From NCBI GenBank assembly GCA_028023455.1, contig JAQFVV010006293.1:1873844-1937843 (forward strand): 64,000 bases of DNA, given 5' to 3'. Source of the stretch: Epiperipatus broadwayi. Taxonomy: Eukaryota > Onychophora > Udeonychophora > Euonychophora > Peripatidae. A program made the position numbers and the translations under genes. The notes below the pieces were generated by a model that saw nothing but the letters and a program-made list of their open reading frames with translations, did no database searches and had not been told where the DNA came from. Shown piece by piece: positions 35,006-47,166 of the stretch (position 1 is its first letter; every line of letters starts with the position of its first letter).

Positions 35006-38000
35006 CTACCAACAATTTTAAACCTCTCAGAGTATATAAGAACATAAATTTAATAAAGAGATCATTTGTACTATTGCAAAAGAGGGGGAATGATGTTGCA
35101 ACAGAATTTGCTAACAGTTTTTTCAAATATAGAAAGATTATTTTCTATCAGCAGAAGCCCACAAAGCATTTGCAATCAAGCTAGCATTTGTTCTAAGTAA
35201 GATTTTTCTCTTAATTTCAGGATACTTTAAACATATTCCATATTTGCAGATTTTTTTCTCCCATTGTATTTAGTTACAATGTTTAAGACAAAATAAATAT
35301 AGATTGATCATATTAATTGTGAGAATTCTGTTTAAATTCTGGACTTAAACCCCCCCCCCTCCCATCCCAATATTTTTCAGTCTGGAAAAATATACATAAA
35401 AACTATATAACTTCGTTATAGTCACAGAGTATGAAAGCCTGGTAGAAGAACTTCTCTTTCTTTTTTATTTTTTTACTGAAAAACAATATTGTTCAAAGAT
35501 TGAAAGATTTTTTGAGTATCAATGGAGAAAAGAGTTTCTTAAACACTAATTTAATTCTGAGAATTATTGCCACTAGATCTATTTCATTTATCAACATTTA
35601 TCAGATATCCAATTTAGTGTTTATGTTTGTTATAGATTTATTTTTATTGAAATTTATAATCGTTTTTTTTTTTATATTCAGTTTGTCAAATTCATGAATT
35701 AACTTTTTAAAAAAATTGAAGTAGTGTTTGAAAATTTATAAGAGAAAGGTATAAAATTAAGTGAAATTCATTTCATTTTTCCACCATTTCAATATATTAT
35801 TCATATCAAATATTATTTAATGAGAATTTATTAAATTTTATCCAAATATTAAAGAGAGTAAATTCACTAGAGCCATACGTCAAATGATTAGAATATACAA
35901 TTTTTTTATTATATGAAGTATATGATAACTGTGTTAGATATTCTTGCTTTGAAAGAAATTTCACTAATTATAGTTTAATTATTCACAAAACAAGTTACAT
36001 ATTGAAATATGGAAAAATCATTATATTGCATTTAATTTGTTTATCATACAATAGATTAATTCTTGCAAAAACTGAAATATTAAATAATTTATTCATAATA
36101 GAAACTCATTGGATTTAAGAATGAAAGTCTTTTGAGATTTCACTGATTGATATAATAAATAAAATGTACTTCGAAAAATGATCGTAAATATTTTCTTTTT
36201 AATAAAATAAAAAATAGCGAAATTTTGCTATCAAAAACATTCATGGGTTTTTTTTAAATGAAAATATTTTTTGTAACACCTAACAGTGCAAAAAAAAAAA
36301 CAACAATATTTATTTCTACATTTTAAAAAATATTCACTATCATTATTTTACTTATTAAATATGGTCAATTTTGAATGGTGTTAATACTTGTTTATATGTG
36401 TACTTTTTTATATCCAATTATGCATGTTCCTTTCTAGATCAATATTTTTTTAATATATATATATATTCACTTGGAACCCCCAAATCCATAAAAAAAAATA
36501 ATTATAAGGATTATTATGGGAGGGGGGGCGGAGTTAATCCATTATTTTAAATTTAAATATATAAAAATTTGATTTGAAAGTTAAAATTTAAATTGAAAAT
36601 AGTGTTAATAAATGAATAAATATTTTACTAAGCATATTATTATTAAAAAAAAGTTACTAACCTATAAATAAATATATTATATAAAAATATTTTGGTAGCT
36701 ATAATATTTTTAAAAATATATTTTTTTTTCTTTATTATAAAAAGGCCTCTAGCAAATTATATTTATTTGCATAAATGCAGTGGAATTAAATAAAATTTTG
36801 AGAAAGAAATGCAATGTACAGTTAATTGCTGAAATTTTAATGATCTATCTGATGGAATCTTTTTTTGCTTAAACTAAAGGTGTATTTTTTTTTAAACAAT
36901 CATCATTGTAAGAAACAAATTATAAGATTATTGACTTAAATTGGAGCAAATAAACATTTTAAATTTAAGTTTAGTAACCTTTGATCATATAAAGTTGATA
37001 ATTAGCTGCATAACATAGTGAATATTTTCCTCCTCAAAATAATTTACAATTATGATGCATAATATTTTACAATTACAATTAACATATGTACTTTTTACTG
37101 CAAGCAAAATAATGGTCATAAAAATATTAATCCATAATATTGATTGAGTGAATATATTTTATTTAAGGTACACATTTTAAAATTTAATATTAATACTCTT
37201 TGTTGTTACACATGATAGAAGTATGTTTTTAGTTAATTATTGTACTGAGTGAAATTGGCATTTTTTAGCTTTTGTAGTCATTAACAATGATTTTTTTTTT
37301 TTTTAATTTGGATATATATTAAACAAAAGTACTGACTGTCTTTCAAAGATGCTGCATAAAAATCAGATAAAGTGCATAATTCATATTTTAATTTTATCAT
37401 CAAACAATATTATATACTGTATAATGAATAAACTCTGTATTGTAATGTACATTTTTAGCATCAATGTTATCATTTTATTTTCAGATGGTGTGGCTTTAGT
37501 CAAGTCACTATTCTATGATGTCATTAATCTAACAAAATGGCTACCATTTTGAAAAACTGGCACTTATTTCTAAAAAAAAGTTTCAAATTTTTTTTTAAAG
37601 GTTATCATAGTGAATAATCAATCATAAATTCAAAATAGTGATTACAAATTGATGGTGATCTCTATGGTAAATCCTCATATAAAATAATGACACTGACCAG
37701 AGTAAAGTTTATTTATTTATTTATTTTTTAATATTTTTTATTATCAAGTTATCTTACTTATCAGACTAATTTTTTATTCCATACTTAAATATTTTAATTT
37801 TTACTTCTGTTATAGAAGGATTACCATTAAACTGAATACTTATTATTCAAATTTTTTTTTATCTAAACAAATTTTCAAAGGTAATTATTAACACACTTCA
37901 AACAAAAAGAAAAAAAGCATTAAGCAACTACCTATGAACTAATAAGCCTAATTGCAATGAGGAAATTAAAGGTCTATTTTTAAAATCTGAAAAATTCACA

Positions 38001-40079
38001 ATTTCTAAAAAGTTCTGGAACCAGGTATTTGGATTAATAGTGTTTATCTATATTTTTCTCTTGAAGATAGTTCACTAAATGTATCTTCTTATTCATTATA
38101 TGAATAAAAAAAAGTATACATAATAATACCCAAGTTTTGCCAGATTAAATATCATGTAAAAATAATTTACACATCTTTCTCATTATATATCTGCCATATC
38201 TTTAAATAACCATAGTTTTCTGGAATTGTAAAACTTTAAAAACACTGGCTATGAATTGTTTATTGGAAATATGATTACAGCTCTTCATCAAAAATGCATT
38301 TAGCTTTATGATGTAAAGATAATAAATCACTTCATTATCCATATGTATATACATTTGCAAAATAATTACAAAAGTGCGTAATTATATTAATAATAATAAT
38401 AAAAAATCTAACAGTATTTTTTTTCTTTTTGCTTTCTTGTAGTTTGTGATAAGTTTCTTAGTTTTCTTTTTTTAATATTTTCTTACTATAAGTCTCCTAG
38501 TAATTTTTTTACTAGCATTCATAAAACACTGCAATATATTCATAATTTACAGATTAAAGTTTATTTGTTTGTTTTTTCAATTGCTATTTTGTAAAAAAAA
38601 AAAAAAAAAAATTAAAATCACAAATTGTAGAGCAAATTGAACAACTTTTTGTTGTAACTTAAAATGATAAACTAAGACACACAAAATTTATTCTGAAAAA
38701 AAAAAGGAGGAATTGTATTTATGTCGATTTGATATATTAATTTTATATTGTATATAAACTGTTTTTTAAATTTTTATTTTAAAATGTGAATAGATTAATT
38801 TATTCAAAGTATTATTTCAAATTGAAATAATAAAGTTGGTGGGTTAGCAATGATGACAAAGTGGCTATATATAAATAAAGTGATAAAACATGAAAATAAT
38901 GTGTTTAAAAACCTGAAATTATTTTATTCATCAAACAAACAATGATTCAAAAAGAAATATGTTACCATACAAACATTGCAGAAGAAATTGGCATTTGCTA
39001 TTATGACAATGTACCCTGTTCTCTGCTGTAAATACTATATTATTTTTAAGTACCTGTTGAAGACATAGTTTTCACAATAATTATATAAAACATAATAAAA
39101 AATATAAAATATTAAATGATCCATAAAAGTAACATATAAAAAACAATAAAGCCAAAACAATAGAATAATAGAAATAAAAATTTATAACATTTTTAAAGTT
39201 AATTATTTCTAAATATATTCTGAATTAAACAATGAAAAAAAAGGAGCTATAAGTGTAGAAATCAGTGAATATTAATTTCTTTTTCTGAAAATAAGTCATC
39301 TAACAGTCTCTGGCTTAGCTGTTCTTATGCATATTTAACAGTTTTTTTAACTAAATAAATATTAAATATTAATAATTTATTTTCAAGTATTTATGATAAT
39401 AACATTTATAAAGATGGAAAAACAAATTAAGAAGTCAATTGGATTTATTTATTTACATGCATATGTATATATTGTGCCATTTTTATTGGTACACCCCATC
39501 ATAAAAATAAATTGGGAATAAACTGTATTATATATAATTTTAAATTTTACCAAACAAAATTTAAAATAATAATAATAATATTCACTTATTAAATTGTGAA
39601 AAATAACAGTATTTTAATAATTACTCTGATTTGAACTTGGACTTAAAAAATTTAAACTAGTATAAAAGTTAAATTTTGTTAAAGATTTTTATTTTTAAAG
39701 GTATCTAAATGATAAAATAAAAAAATATAAGTTAATAATATTTCATAATAAAGAATCATTTGATAGTAATTAAAATGATAAGGGAATTCAAGTCTAATTT
39801 GATAAAGGGAAATATGCATTATATAGATGAATAATTATAACTGTTTCCGGTAAAATCTTAAGTTAATTTCTAACATAAATGATTAACCTTCATTTTCTTA
39901 ATTTTTGATTACAAGCTCATAGGGTTAATTTCAAAATTAATCTGTAGAAACAAAATATAATGAAAATTATTTAAATTGTATTTTACTCAGTTCCTAAAAA
40001 GTATTGTTTTTTTTTTATTACTAATAAATATTTTAAAAAGATAATATTTGTTTTTAAAAATAGTTCAGCTAAAAACAAA
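35006..40079. other. Non-coding AT-rich stretch
   Basis: About 5 kb without gene-like sequence. It contains C10 at 35350-35359, a (TTTA)n tract near 37709-37728 and a poly(A) of about 19 near 38592-38610. Short frames such as 37349-37552 are compositional noise. Confidence 0.5.
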
Positions 40080-42150
40080 TCATTAATGTTTCAGAATAAA
40101 GAAGTGGGGAAAATAACCAATGAGAATGCACCATTTGACGTTTATGAGCAAGCAGATGATATTTGTTGGAAAAGTTTTTTTGGAGGAAAGAAATCAGTTA
40201 CAGGTTGGAAAAATATAAACTAAGTAACTGAGTTTTGTTTTGTTGAAAAAAATTTGTTGAAGTTTTTTAAACCTTATTACTATTATTTTTTAAAAAAACA
40301 AGTAATTAAGGATGATTAATTTAAGGACTTTAAATTTTATAGTAGCAAGTTTTCAAGTAATATGAACAGCTAAAACAAAGGAAATCTCTGCTGGATAAAA
40401 ACGACCATCAATAAATTTGCTTGAGTATTCTAAAATCGTTATATTAAGAAAATAATAAACTAATGGAAAGAAAAAAATGTATTATGTGTACCAATGTTTT
40501 ACCTAGAGATAGTGAAATAGGAGGATCGAACTGAAAGTAATATATTAATATATAATTGTAGGATTAAGCAAGATCAAATACATAGGCTTTTTACATGTCA
40601 TCATATTTATGAAAGACTAAAATGGAATAGATACATGAATAATAGAAAAATAAGTTGTGACAAAGCTAAAGATATGATTATCAAGATAATTGAAATTAAG
40701 TTAAAAATAAATCCGAATGGAAATATTTATGTATTAAAAAATATGGTTAATATTCAAATGCAAGTTATGAATGTTTCTCTGAATAAAAATTTTGTGTATA
40801 AAAAAAATTTAAACAGATTCTCATCAGTGAACCTAACTTTTAAATGTAAGGAAAATTTTATGATAAACTATAGATAGGATTCAATAGAAACAGAAAATTC
40901 TGACTAAGGATTATATTTATAGAGAAAAAATTATAGTGGTTTACTGGGAGATTGAAATATATAATTATTAGTACTGTCAATGGAAAAAAAAATCAATATG
41001 TAAAGGAAGAAAAAAGTAAAATAAATTGCTATTAGTAACATTAGCTTCCAGGCAAATCCAAACTATGTTGAAAATAATTTCATTTTATTACATTTAAAAA
41101 GATGGTGTGATCCATGAATATTACTAAGGAATACATTGAAAATAATATGAAAATTAGTACTATCAATGTGAAATGGAACTAAATAAAATGTATCACATAG
41201 ATGAAAAGTAACCTGCAATCTTGGAAAAAAAAGAAATGTAAACCTGGTGGATAACATGAGAGTGTTAAAAATTTCATAGTTTTACTAGTGTTCAGATGAA
41301 TATAAAAGGAGAAAAAGGGATAAGAAGATTGGTATGCGACAAGTAAAAAGCATGAAAAGGGAGAAGAACATTGAGATATTATTAATAAAATTTATTTATT
41401 TTCTTTTAATAAACTTGTATGTTCAAAGGAAGAGAAAACGGGTAATGTAATGTTTGTGTATTTAGTTAAGTTCACAATTTAAAATTATAATTATTAATAT
41501 GGGGGGGGGGGATGAATTAAGAGTTAGGGAAATCAATAATTAGCATAATCTGTTTATCTATGCTATTAATTGTATAAAGTTTTATTTGATTGAATGTCTT
41601 TAAACTATTAAGATTAAGATCTATATGTTATGAACTAGTAAAGTACACACACAAAAATAATAAAGAAATATATTAGAAGGGGGAGTATATCTGTGTTCCA
41701 ATATAATATTAAAGAACAAATGGTGGTATTTAAAATTTGGTCTGTTGTTGAATTATTAATCCTGTTTAATAGCATTATAATATAGTTAGAGAATTTTAAT
41801 TTGTAAGTCTTCGTGAGTAGTATTTATAATACAGGCATAAGACAAATAGAAATTTGAAATCGGAAAGTATGATTTAAATTATTAGAAAAGATTATGTTAA
41901 ATATTTTTTATTCAGTGCAGATAGCATTAAAGGGTGGCTTATATAATATATATTATATTCAGCAAATATTCCAAATGGTAAATAAAGATTAGTGGAGGAA
42001 GAGATAAATATTCAGATTGGATATGACAAAGGATAAAAGGTATTTGTTGTAGTTTTATGATATCGTTGAGTGATAAACCCATAAGAAAATTAAGTAAGTT
42101 AAAGGGAAAGATCAAATAGCTAATATAAAATAAACACATATAAAATGTAA
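40080..42150 (+). other. Purine-rich block, possibly decayed LINE 5' half
   Basis: The plus strand is unusually rich in A and G over 2 kb, like the coding strand of the nested LINE at 28.8-30.7 kb. Frame 40635-40877 (RKISCDKAKDMIIKIIEIKL) and the phrase MKISTINVKWN at 41147 resemble an ORF1 segment and the start of an endonuclase domain. Nothing matches RT. This is a weak inference from composition and one short motif. Confidence 0.2.
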
Positions 42151-43585
42151 TCGATCATAATATTATAATAAAATTATTTTACTTAAGACTAAAATATCAA
42201 TCCATGCTTCTTCTTTTTTTAATTTTCTTGTTTTTATTACAATCTATGAATCTTAATTAATGAAAAAAGGGTGGTTATTAAAAAAGAGATTGATTGGATA
42301 AAACACACATTATTTGATAGTACAAGTAACAAAATTCAATATCGCATAATATTTGATTGTATTATCAAGAAATTTTATTTTGAATAGCTCATTGCAAGTA
42401 AGATGAATATAAATGTTTAATAATTCTTTTAAGTATCTTCTTATATTATATTGTTGTATAAATGTTTCATTATTTTATGTTAATTTATTTATTAATTTTA
42501 TTGCATTATTAAACTTTGTACATCAGTTGTTATTAAAATTAATATTTTAAAGTTACACTGTCTAAAGTTGCATTTTTATGGGAAATCATCATCACTACAC
42601 CACCATCAGCGAGTATTAATTGTCATATGCATTTTAATCAAAAATATGGTTGAAATTTGAAGGAAAATTGATCCAGTATAATAAATTGTATTACAATTAT
42701 CTAAGTAAATATTTATTAAATTGAATATTGAACTATTGCAAACTGCTTTGATCACATCATTGATCACTCAAATACATTGCAAATGTAGTAAAGTATATTT
42801 ATTGTTAAAAAATCATATTAGGAATTAGTTTTTATTTAAAGTTTAACATGATGAGTACAGTATAAATAAAAAATAGTGACCCAGTAGCAATCAACAGAAG
42901 AGAGGCCTGCTTTTCTCTGTCTCGAAAATGGTCCACGTAACATCTGCATATGAATTTGCATTAATATTATAGTTATTAATCAAATACAAGTCGCCATGAA
43001 TATGGGACTATAAACTGTCCCGAAAGCGCTTGGTGATAACTTTTGATATTTTTATGCACATTGAATAGCTTCATTATCTGTGCACAGAGCACATATATAT
43101 TAATAATAGAGACCATAAAACAAAATATTGATATAGTTGTAATTATAGAAAAATATTATGAGTCATCTTTAAAATGTCACACTACCTATAGAACTAAGTA
43201 AAATCCCTCTTGATATTTTATAGGTGGTATAAATAGTTAATTAAAATCAATGATAATCCTGAGACCTCCTTAGAATAATATTGTTATTATAGTTATTCTT
43301 AATGATAGTGTTATAAAAGTACTAGTAATAATAGATTACCATACAATAAAATAATACAACTTATCGAGTAGGTTAATTTAAATTTTACAATTATGGATGC
43401 TTTATTTTATTTGTTTAAGCATTATTGTTAGTCATGAGAGTATTTGGATACTGAATAAGGAGGACTGTCTAGGTATTTTTATACTATTGGATAAATACTT
43501 TAGTATTTATTTAATGTTAAAGGGTATGTAATCTTGTTAATAGGATAGATAAATCTCACAATTGTTAATATTGACTAAATATTGT
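42151..43585. other. Non-coding AT-rich stretch
   Basis: No gene or element is recognised. Confidence 0.5.
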
Positions 43586-43790
43586 TGAGAAAATGGTAAG
43601 AGTATTAACCTATTTTTTGATAGTAACGGTTAAAAATGTGATGGACTTTCCATCATTCAAATCCCGGCAATTTTAAAGCTATGGTAAAGATTTTACCCTC
43701 ATTTGAAAGTTTATAAAAAGTTCCGTAAAATGCTGCTTTCTCTTGAATTTTTTTACAAGTAAAAAATCAATAAAACTGACATCAAATAAC
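43586..43790 (+). repeat. tRNA-derived SINE
   Basis: AAATGGTAAGAGTATTAACC (43591-43610) is A-box-like and ATTCAAATCC (43655-43664) is a good B box, followed by CGGCAA as in many tRNA-related SINEs. A non-tRNA body with ACCCTCATTTGAAAG follows. No clear tail repeat is defined, so the 3' end is approximate. Confidence 0.5.
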
Positions 43791-44466
43791 TAACAATACA
43801 AAAAGGGCTTGTATCCTTTTTTTTGATTGGCTCTTAGTAATCATGGACAAAGGAAATCTTCTGTCAATAACGAAATCGCTCTGATTTTTTTTGTTCATTT
43901 TGAAAATGATAAACGAATATTTTAGACCATTTCAAATGTATTTTTTGACAAATTATAAATTATTTTGATAAAATATGCTAAAAATAAAATTATTTTAGAA
44001 AAATAGTTAAGAGTTCAGCAAAAATTATTTATTTTTAAGAACTGTAAAAAAATTAATGACTCACAAAATATCAGCAACACTTTTTAATTGGTGAATAACA
44101 TTCATTTTAAGATTTGCGTTATTGAATTTTTAAAAAAAATTTAAATAACTATTTTTGAAAAAACTTTCATTAACTTTCATAACATGACAAATTATTAATA
44201 TACTTTTTACAAACGAAATTAAAGTGAATATAATATTAGAAGATGAATATATTTTGACAATTGAGTTTGTTAATTGACCAATTAAAAGTTTATACTTTTT
44301 CCTCACTCGGCCAATAAACAAATCAGCAATAAAAAGGTTAAATGGTACCTAAATAAAGTCATAGTATATCCTAATGCAGGAACTTGGCATATCTTCTAGG
44401 AGTCATCCTCCTATTGGCAGGGTACAATATATATATATAATTGTTTGGCCAATCTCTTTTACAAAA

Positions 44467-44923
44467 TAGCACTGCTGTGACATAATTTTCTGGCCATAAT
44501 TATCCTAACTTTGCAAATATATTTTCATTGCTTGTGAAGTATCACTTTAGGTTTATTAAACATATTTAAAAAATGAGTTTTTAAATTCAAGTTAATTTGA
44601 AAAAAATATTATGAATATGGTATAAATAAAAGATTTGAATTAAATAAATGGCATATCAAAAATTGCTTTTGTTTACTTTTTTTTATTTTTATCCAAAACA
44701 TGTTTTATTTATATTATATTCATAATAATTTTGTAAAATTAACTTGAATTCAAATTTTTTAAATATAAAATTCGTATTCATTTTTAAAATTTAGTTGAAT
44801 TCAGAAACTCATATTTTAAATATAAAGTTTGCTAATCTTTAAAAAAATAACAAACCTAAAGTGTTAGAATAATTCGCAAAGTAAGAATAATTATGACCAG
44901 ATGATTACGTCTCAGCAGTGCTA
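44467..44923. mobile_element. Hairpin MITE with TA target site
   Basis: A 457-bp non-coding element that is inverted-repeat over most of its length. The outer ends are TAGCACTGCTG (44467-44477) and CAGCAGTGCTA (44913-44923). Similarity continues inward through a TCTGGCCATAATTAT-type stretch, an ACTTTGC-type stretch and CACTTTAGGTTT with its complement, then AAGTTAATTT and its complement. The terminal TA on both sides fits the TA duplication of Tc1/mariner-like elements. No transposase is encoded. Confidence 0.75.
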
Positions 44924-45543
44924 ATCCCAAAGATGTAATTAAAAGTAGTTTTGCATTGAAATAAGGTTTTTTTAATATAAAGTAAAAATATAATAATTAA
45001 AATTGTACATATCTCAGTCTATTTATCATTTTATTGTAGTATTTTATATAAATTTACCTTTTTTTTCTATTAAATATATGTATATATAACATTTGATAAA
45101 GTTATTTTAAGCCAAAAATTGTAAGTAGTATTGCCATGTTTGAATCTCAGAAAATTCTTCACAAGATTATGTAAGTCTCACGTGTATAGTGTGCATAATT
45201 TTTCCTATGCTTCCACAAAGATAATTAATTATGAAATTAATTACTCCACACTGATGAAATACTGCAGGAAACAAAGATGTTATTTTTTTATGTAATGTTT
45301 CCATTCATCATACTTATTGATAATATTTATTAGTCATTATTTTCCAAATAAGTTATGTTATTTTAATGTTTTCAGATATATATTATTTTTCTATTTTTGA
45401 TTTTTTATGAAAATATAAAACTTATTGATTAACTAAGTGTAGATGGGGTTTCCAGTAATGGATGATACATATATGCAATTAGATCTTTTACTTTTTTATG
45501 TGAAAACATTACTGTATATATATGGCAATGTTTGTACATGGCT

Positions 45544-45560
45544 TATTATCTTTATTAACA
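45544..45560 (+). repeat. Direct repeat flanking palindromic composite, left
   Basis: 17 bp, TATTATCTTTATTAACA, repeated exactly at 46902-46918. I read it as the target-site duplication of the whole composite. Confidence 0.75.
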
Positions 45561-46901
45561 ACTGAAATACACAAGCTTACTATGTACCTGTCTATATATG
45601 TAATATATAGGGTATATGAGCACAGACTTTCGCACAACCCACCACTCTTCACACTATCTCATATCACTGATACACTTGAACACATATGTCGAAAAGATAA
45701 ATAATCGCCAATATTCATATTTCATGCTAAACCAGCAATCTGTTGGTCCAGATTACCATCTCCACACATATATGCTATAAGTACTCAGATATATATTAAG
45801 ATAGCCTATCCTCATACTTTAATGGACAAGCTTCAATCTACTCCACACTCCAACTCTTCAACCGTCCATCCAATTGAAAATCTGATGATGGAATGCTCAA
45901 AGGCCACCCTGAGGCTGAGATTCTTGTCACACCCATGTTGACCCAAAATCAATCTGACCCCTCATGTACAGGACATAATCCATTTAATACATATACAAGG
46001 GATGGGCAGACATCTCTACTATGTAATAACTGAAATACACAAGCTTACTATATACCTGTGTCTATATATGTAATATATAGGGTATAGGAGCACAGACTTT
46101 TACACGACTCACCACTCTCCACACTATCTCATATCACTGATACACTTGAACACACATATATGTTGCAAAGATAAATAATCATTAATATATGTATTTCATG
46201 CTAAACCAGCAATCATCAGTTGGTCCAGATTACCATCTCCACACATATATACTATAAGTGCTCAGATATATATTAAGATAGCCGATCCTCAACTGATGAT
46301 TGCTGGTTTAGCATGAAATACGTACATTGGTGATTATTTATCTTTTCAACATATATGTGTTCAAGTGTATCAATGATATGAGATAGTGTGGAGATTTGTG
46401 GGTCGTGTGAAAGTCTATGCTCATATACCCTATATATTACATATATAGACACAGGTATATAGTAAGCTTATGTATTTCGGTTATTACATAGCAGAGATGT
46501 CTGCCCATCCCTTATATATATATTAAATGGATTATGTTCTGTACATGAGGGGTCAGATTGATTTTGGGTCAACGTGGGTGTGACAAGAATCTTGGCTTCA
46601 GGGTGGTCTTTCAGTATTCCATCATCAGATTTTCAATTGAATGGACGGTTGGAGTGTGGAGTAGATTGAAGCTTGTCCATTAAAGTATGAGAATTGGCTA
46701 TCTTAATATGTATCTGAGCACTTCTAGCATATATGTGTGGAGATGGTAATCTGGACCAACTGATGATTGCTGGTTTAGCATGAAATACGTATATTGGTGA
46801 GTATTTATCTTTTCGACATATATGTGTTCAAGTGTATCAGTGATATGAGATAGTGTGGAGAGTGGTGGGTCGTGTGAAAGTCTGTGCTCATATACCTTAT
46901 A
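45561..46901. mobile_element. Palindromic composite of 468-bp units, PLE-like
   Basis: A non-coding insertion made of one repeat unit in several copies. Two direct units run 45561-46028 and 46029-46290 (partial). From 46291 the same sequence returns inverted, first a partial and then a nearly full unit, ending at 46901. Arms 45603-46220 and 46291-46901 pair around a 70-bp spacer. The 17-bp direct repeats outside show that it inserted as a block. Each unit carries a hammerhead-like motif in the orientation opposite to the first two units. Tandem and inverted partial copies with variable target duplications are known for Penelope-like elements; no PLE coding sequence is inside, so the family is inferred. 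Confidence 0.65.
46755..46798 (+). ncRNA. Candidate type-I hammerhead ribozyme, family 1
   Basis: Stem I ACCAA (46755-46759) pairs with TTGGT (46794-46798). The core CTGATGA is 46760-46766. Stem II is TGCT/AGCA (46768-46771, 46777-46780) around GGTTT. The core GAAA is 46782-46785. Stem III is the self-complementary TACGTA (46786-46791), then U-A, with predicted cleavage after 46793. Such a loopless stem III would need two motifs to dimerise. The pair next to the core at positions 10.1/11.1 is U-U rather than the usual G-C. Copies in the other three units are damaged: a core deletion near 45735 (minus), stem III and I changes near 46180-46220 (minus), and loss of the 5' strand of stem I near 46291 (plus). 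Confidence 0.6.
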
Positions 46902-46918
46902 TATTATCTTTATTAACA
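46902..46918 (+). repeat. Direct repeat flanking palindromic composite, right
   Basis: Exact copy of 45544-45560. Confidence 0.75.
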
Positions 46919-47109
46919 TAACTTTTTTTATTATTTATTCATCATACTAGATTTATTTAACACAGTTAATATAGTTTGTTTGTTTTTAACCTATAAATTT
47001 AAAAATTATGAATTTCTTTTTTCCTTGCTTAAATACAAAATATTGTTTACATTTATGGAATTTAAATTTTCATTCAGATGCTATGAAATATGAAAGTAAT
47101 CTGACTCTT

Positions 47110-47166
47110 TTTCGGGTGTTGCTGGCCTGACCAGTGACAGTATTAGCATAGGAGTCGAACTTACAA
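47110..47166 (-). repeat. tRNA B-box-like SINE fragment
   Basis: On the minus strand AGTTCGACTCC (47151-47161) fits a B box and is followed by GTCACTGGTCAGGCCAGCAA. It is GC-rich against AT-rich surroundings. No A box was found upstream, so this is probably a truncated SINE. Confidence 0.35.

Noticed and set aside
45700-46330. Three further hammerhead-like copies in the 468-bp units
   Set aside because: One has a deletion in the first core, one has altered stems III and I, and one lacks the 5' strand of stem I at the palindrome centre.
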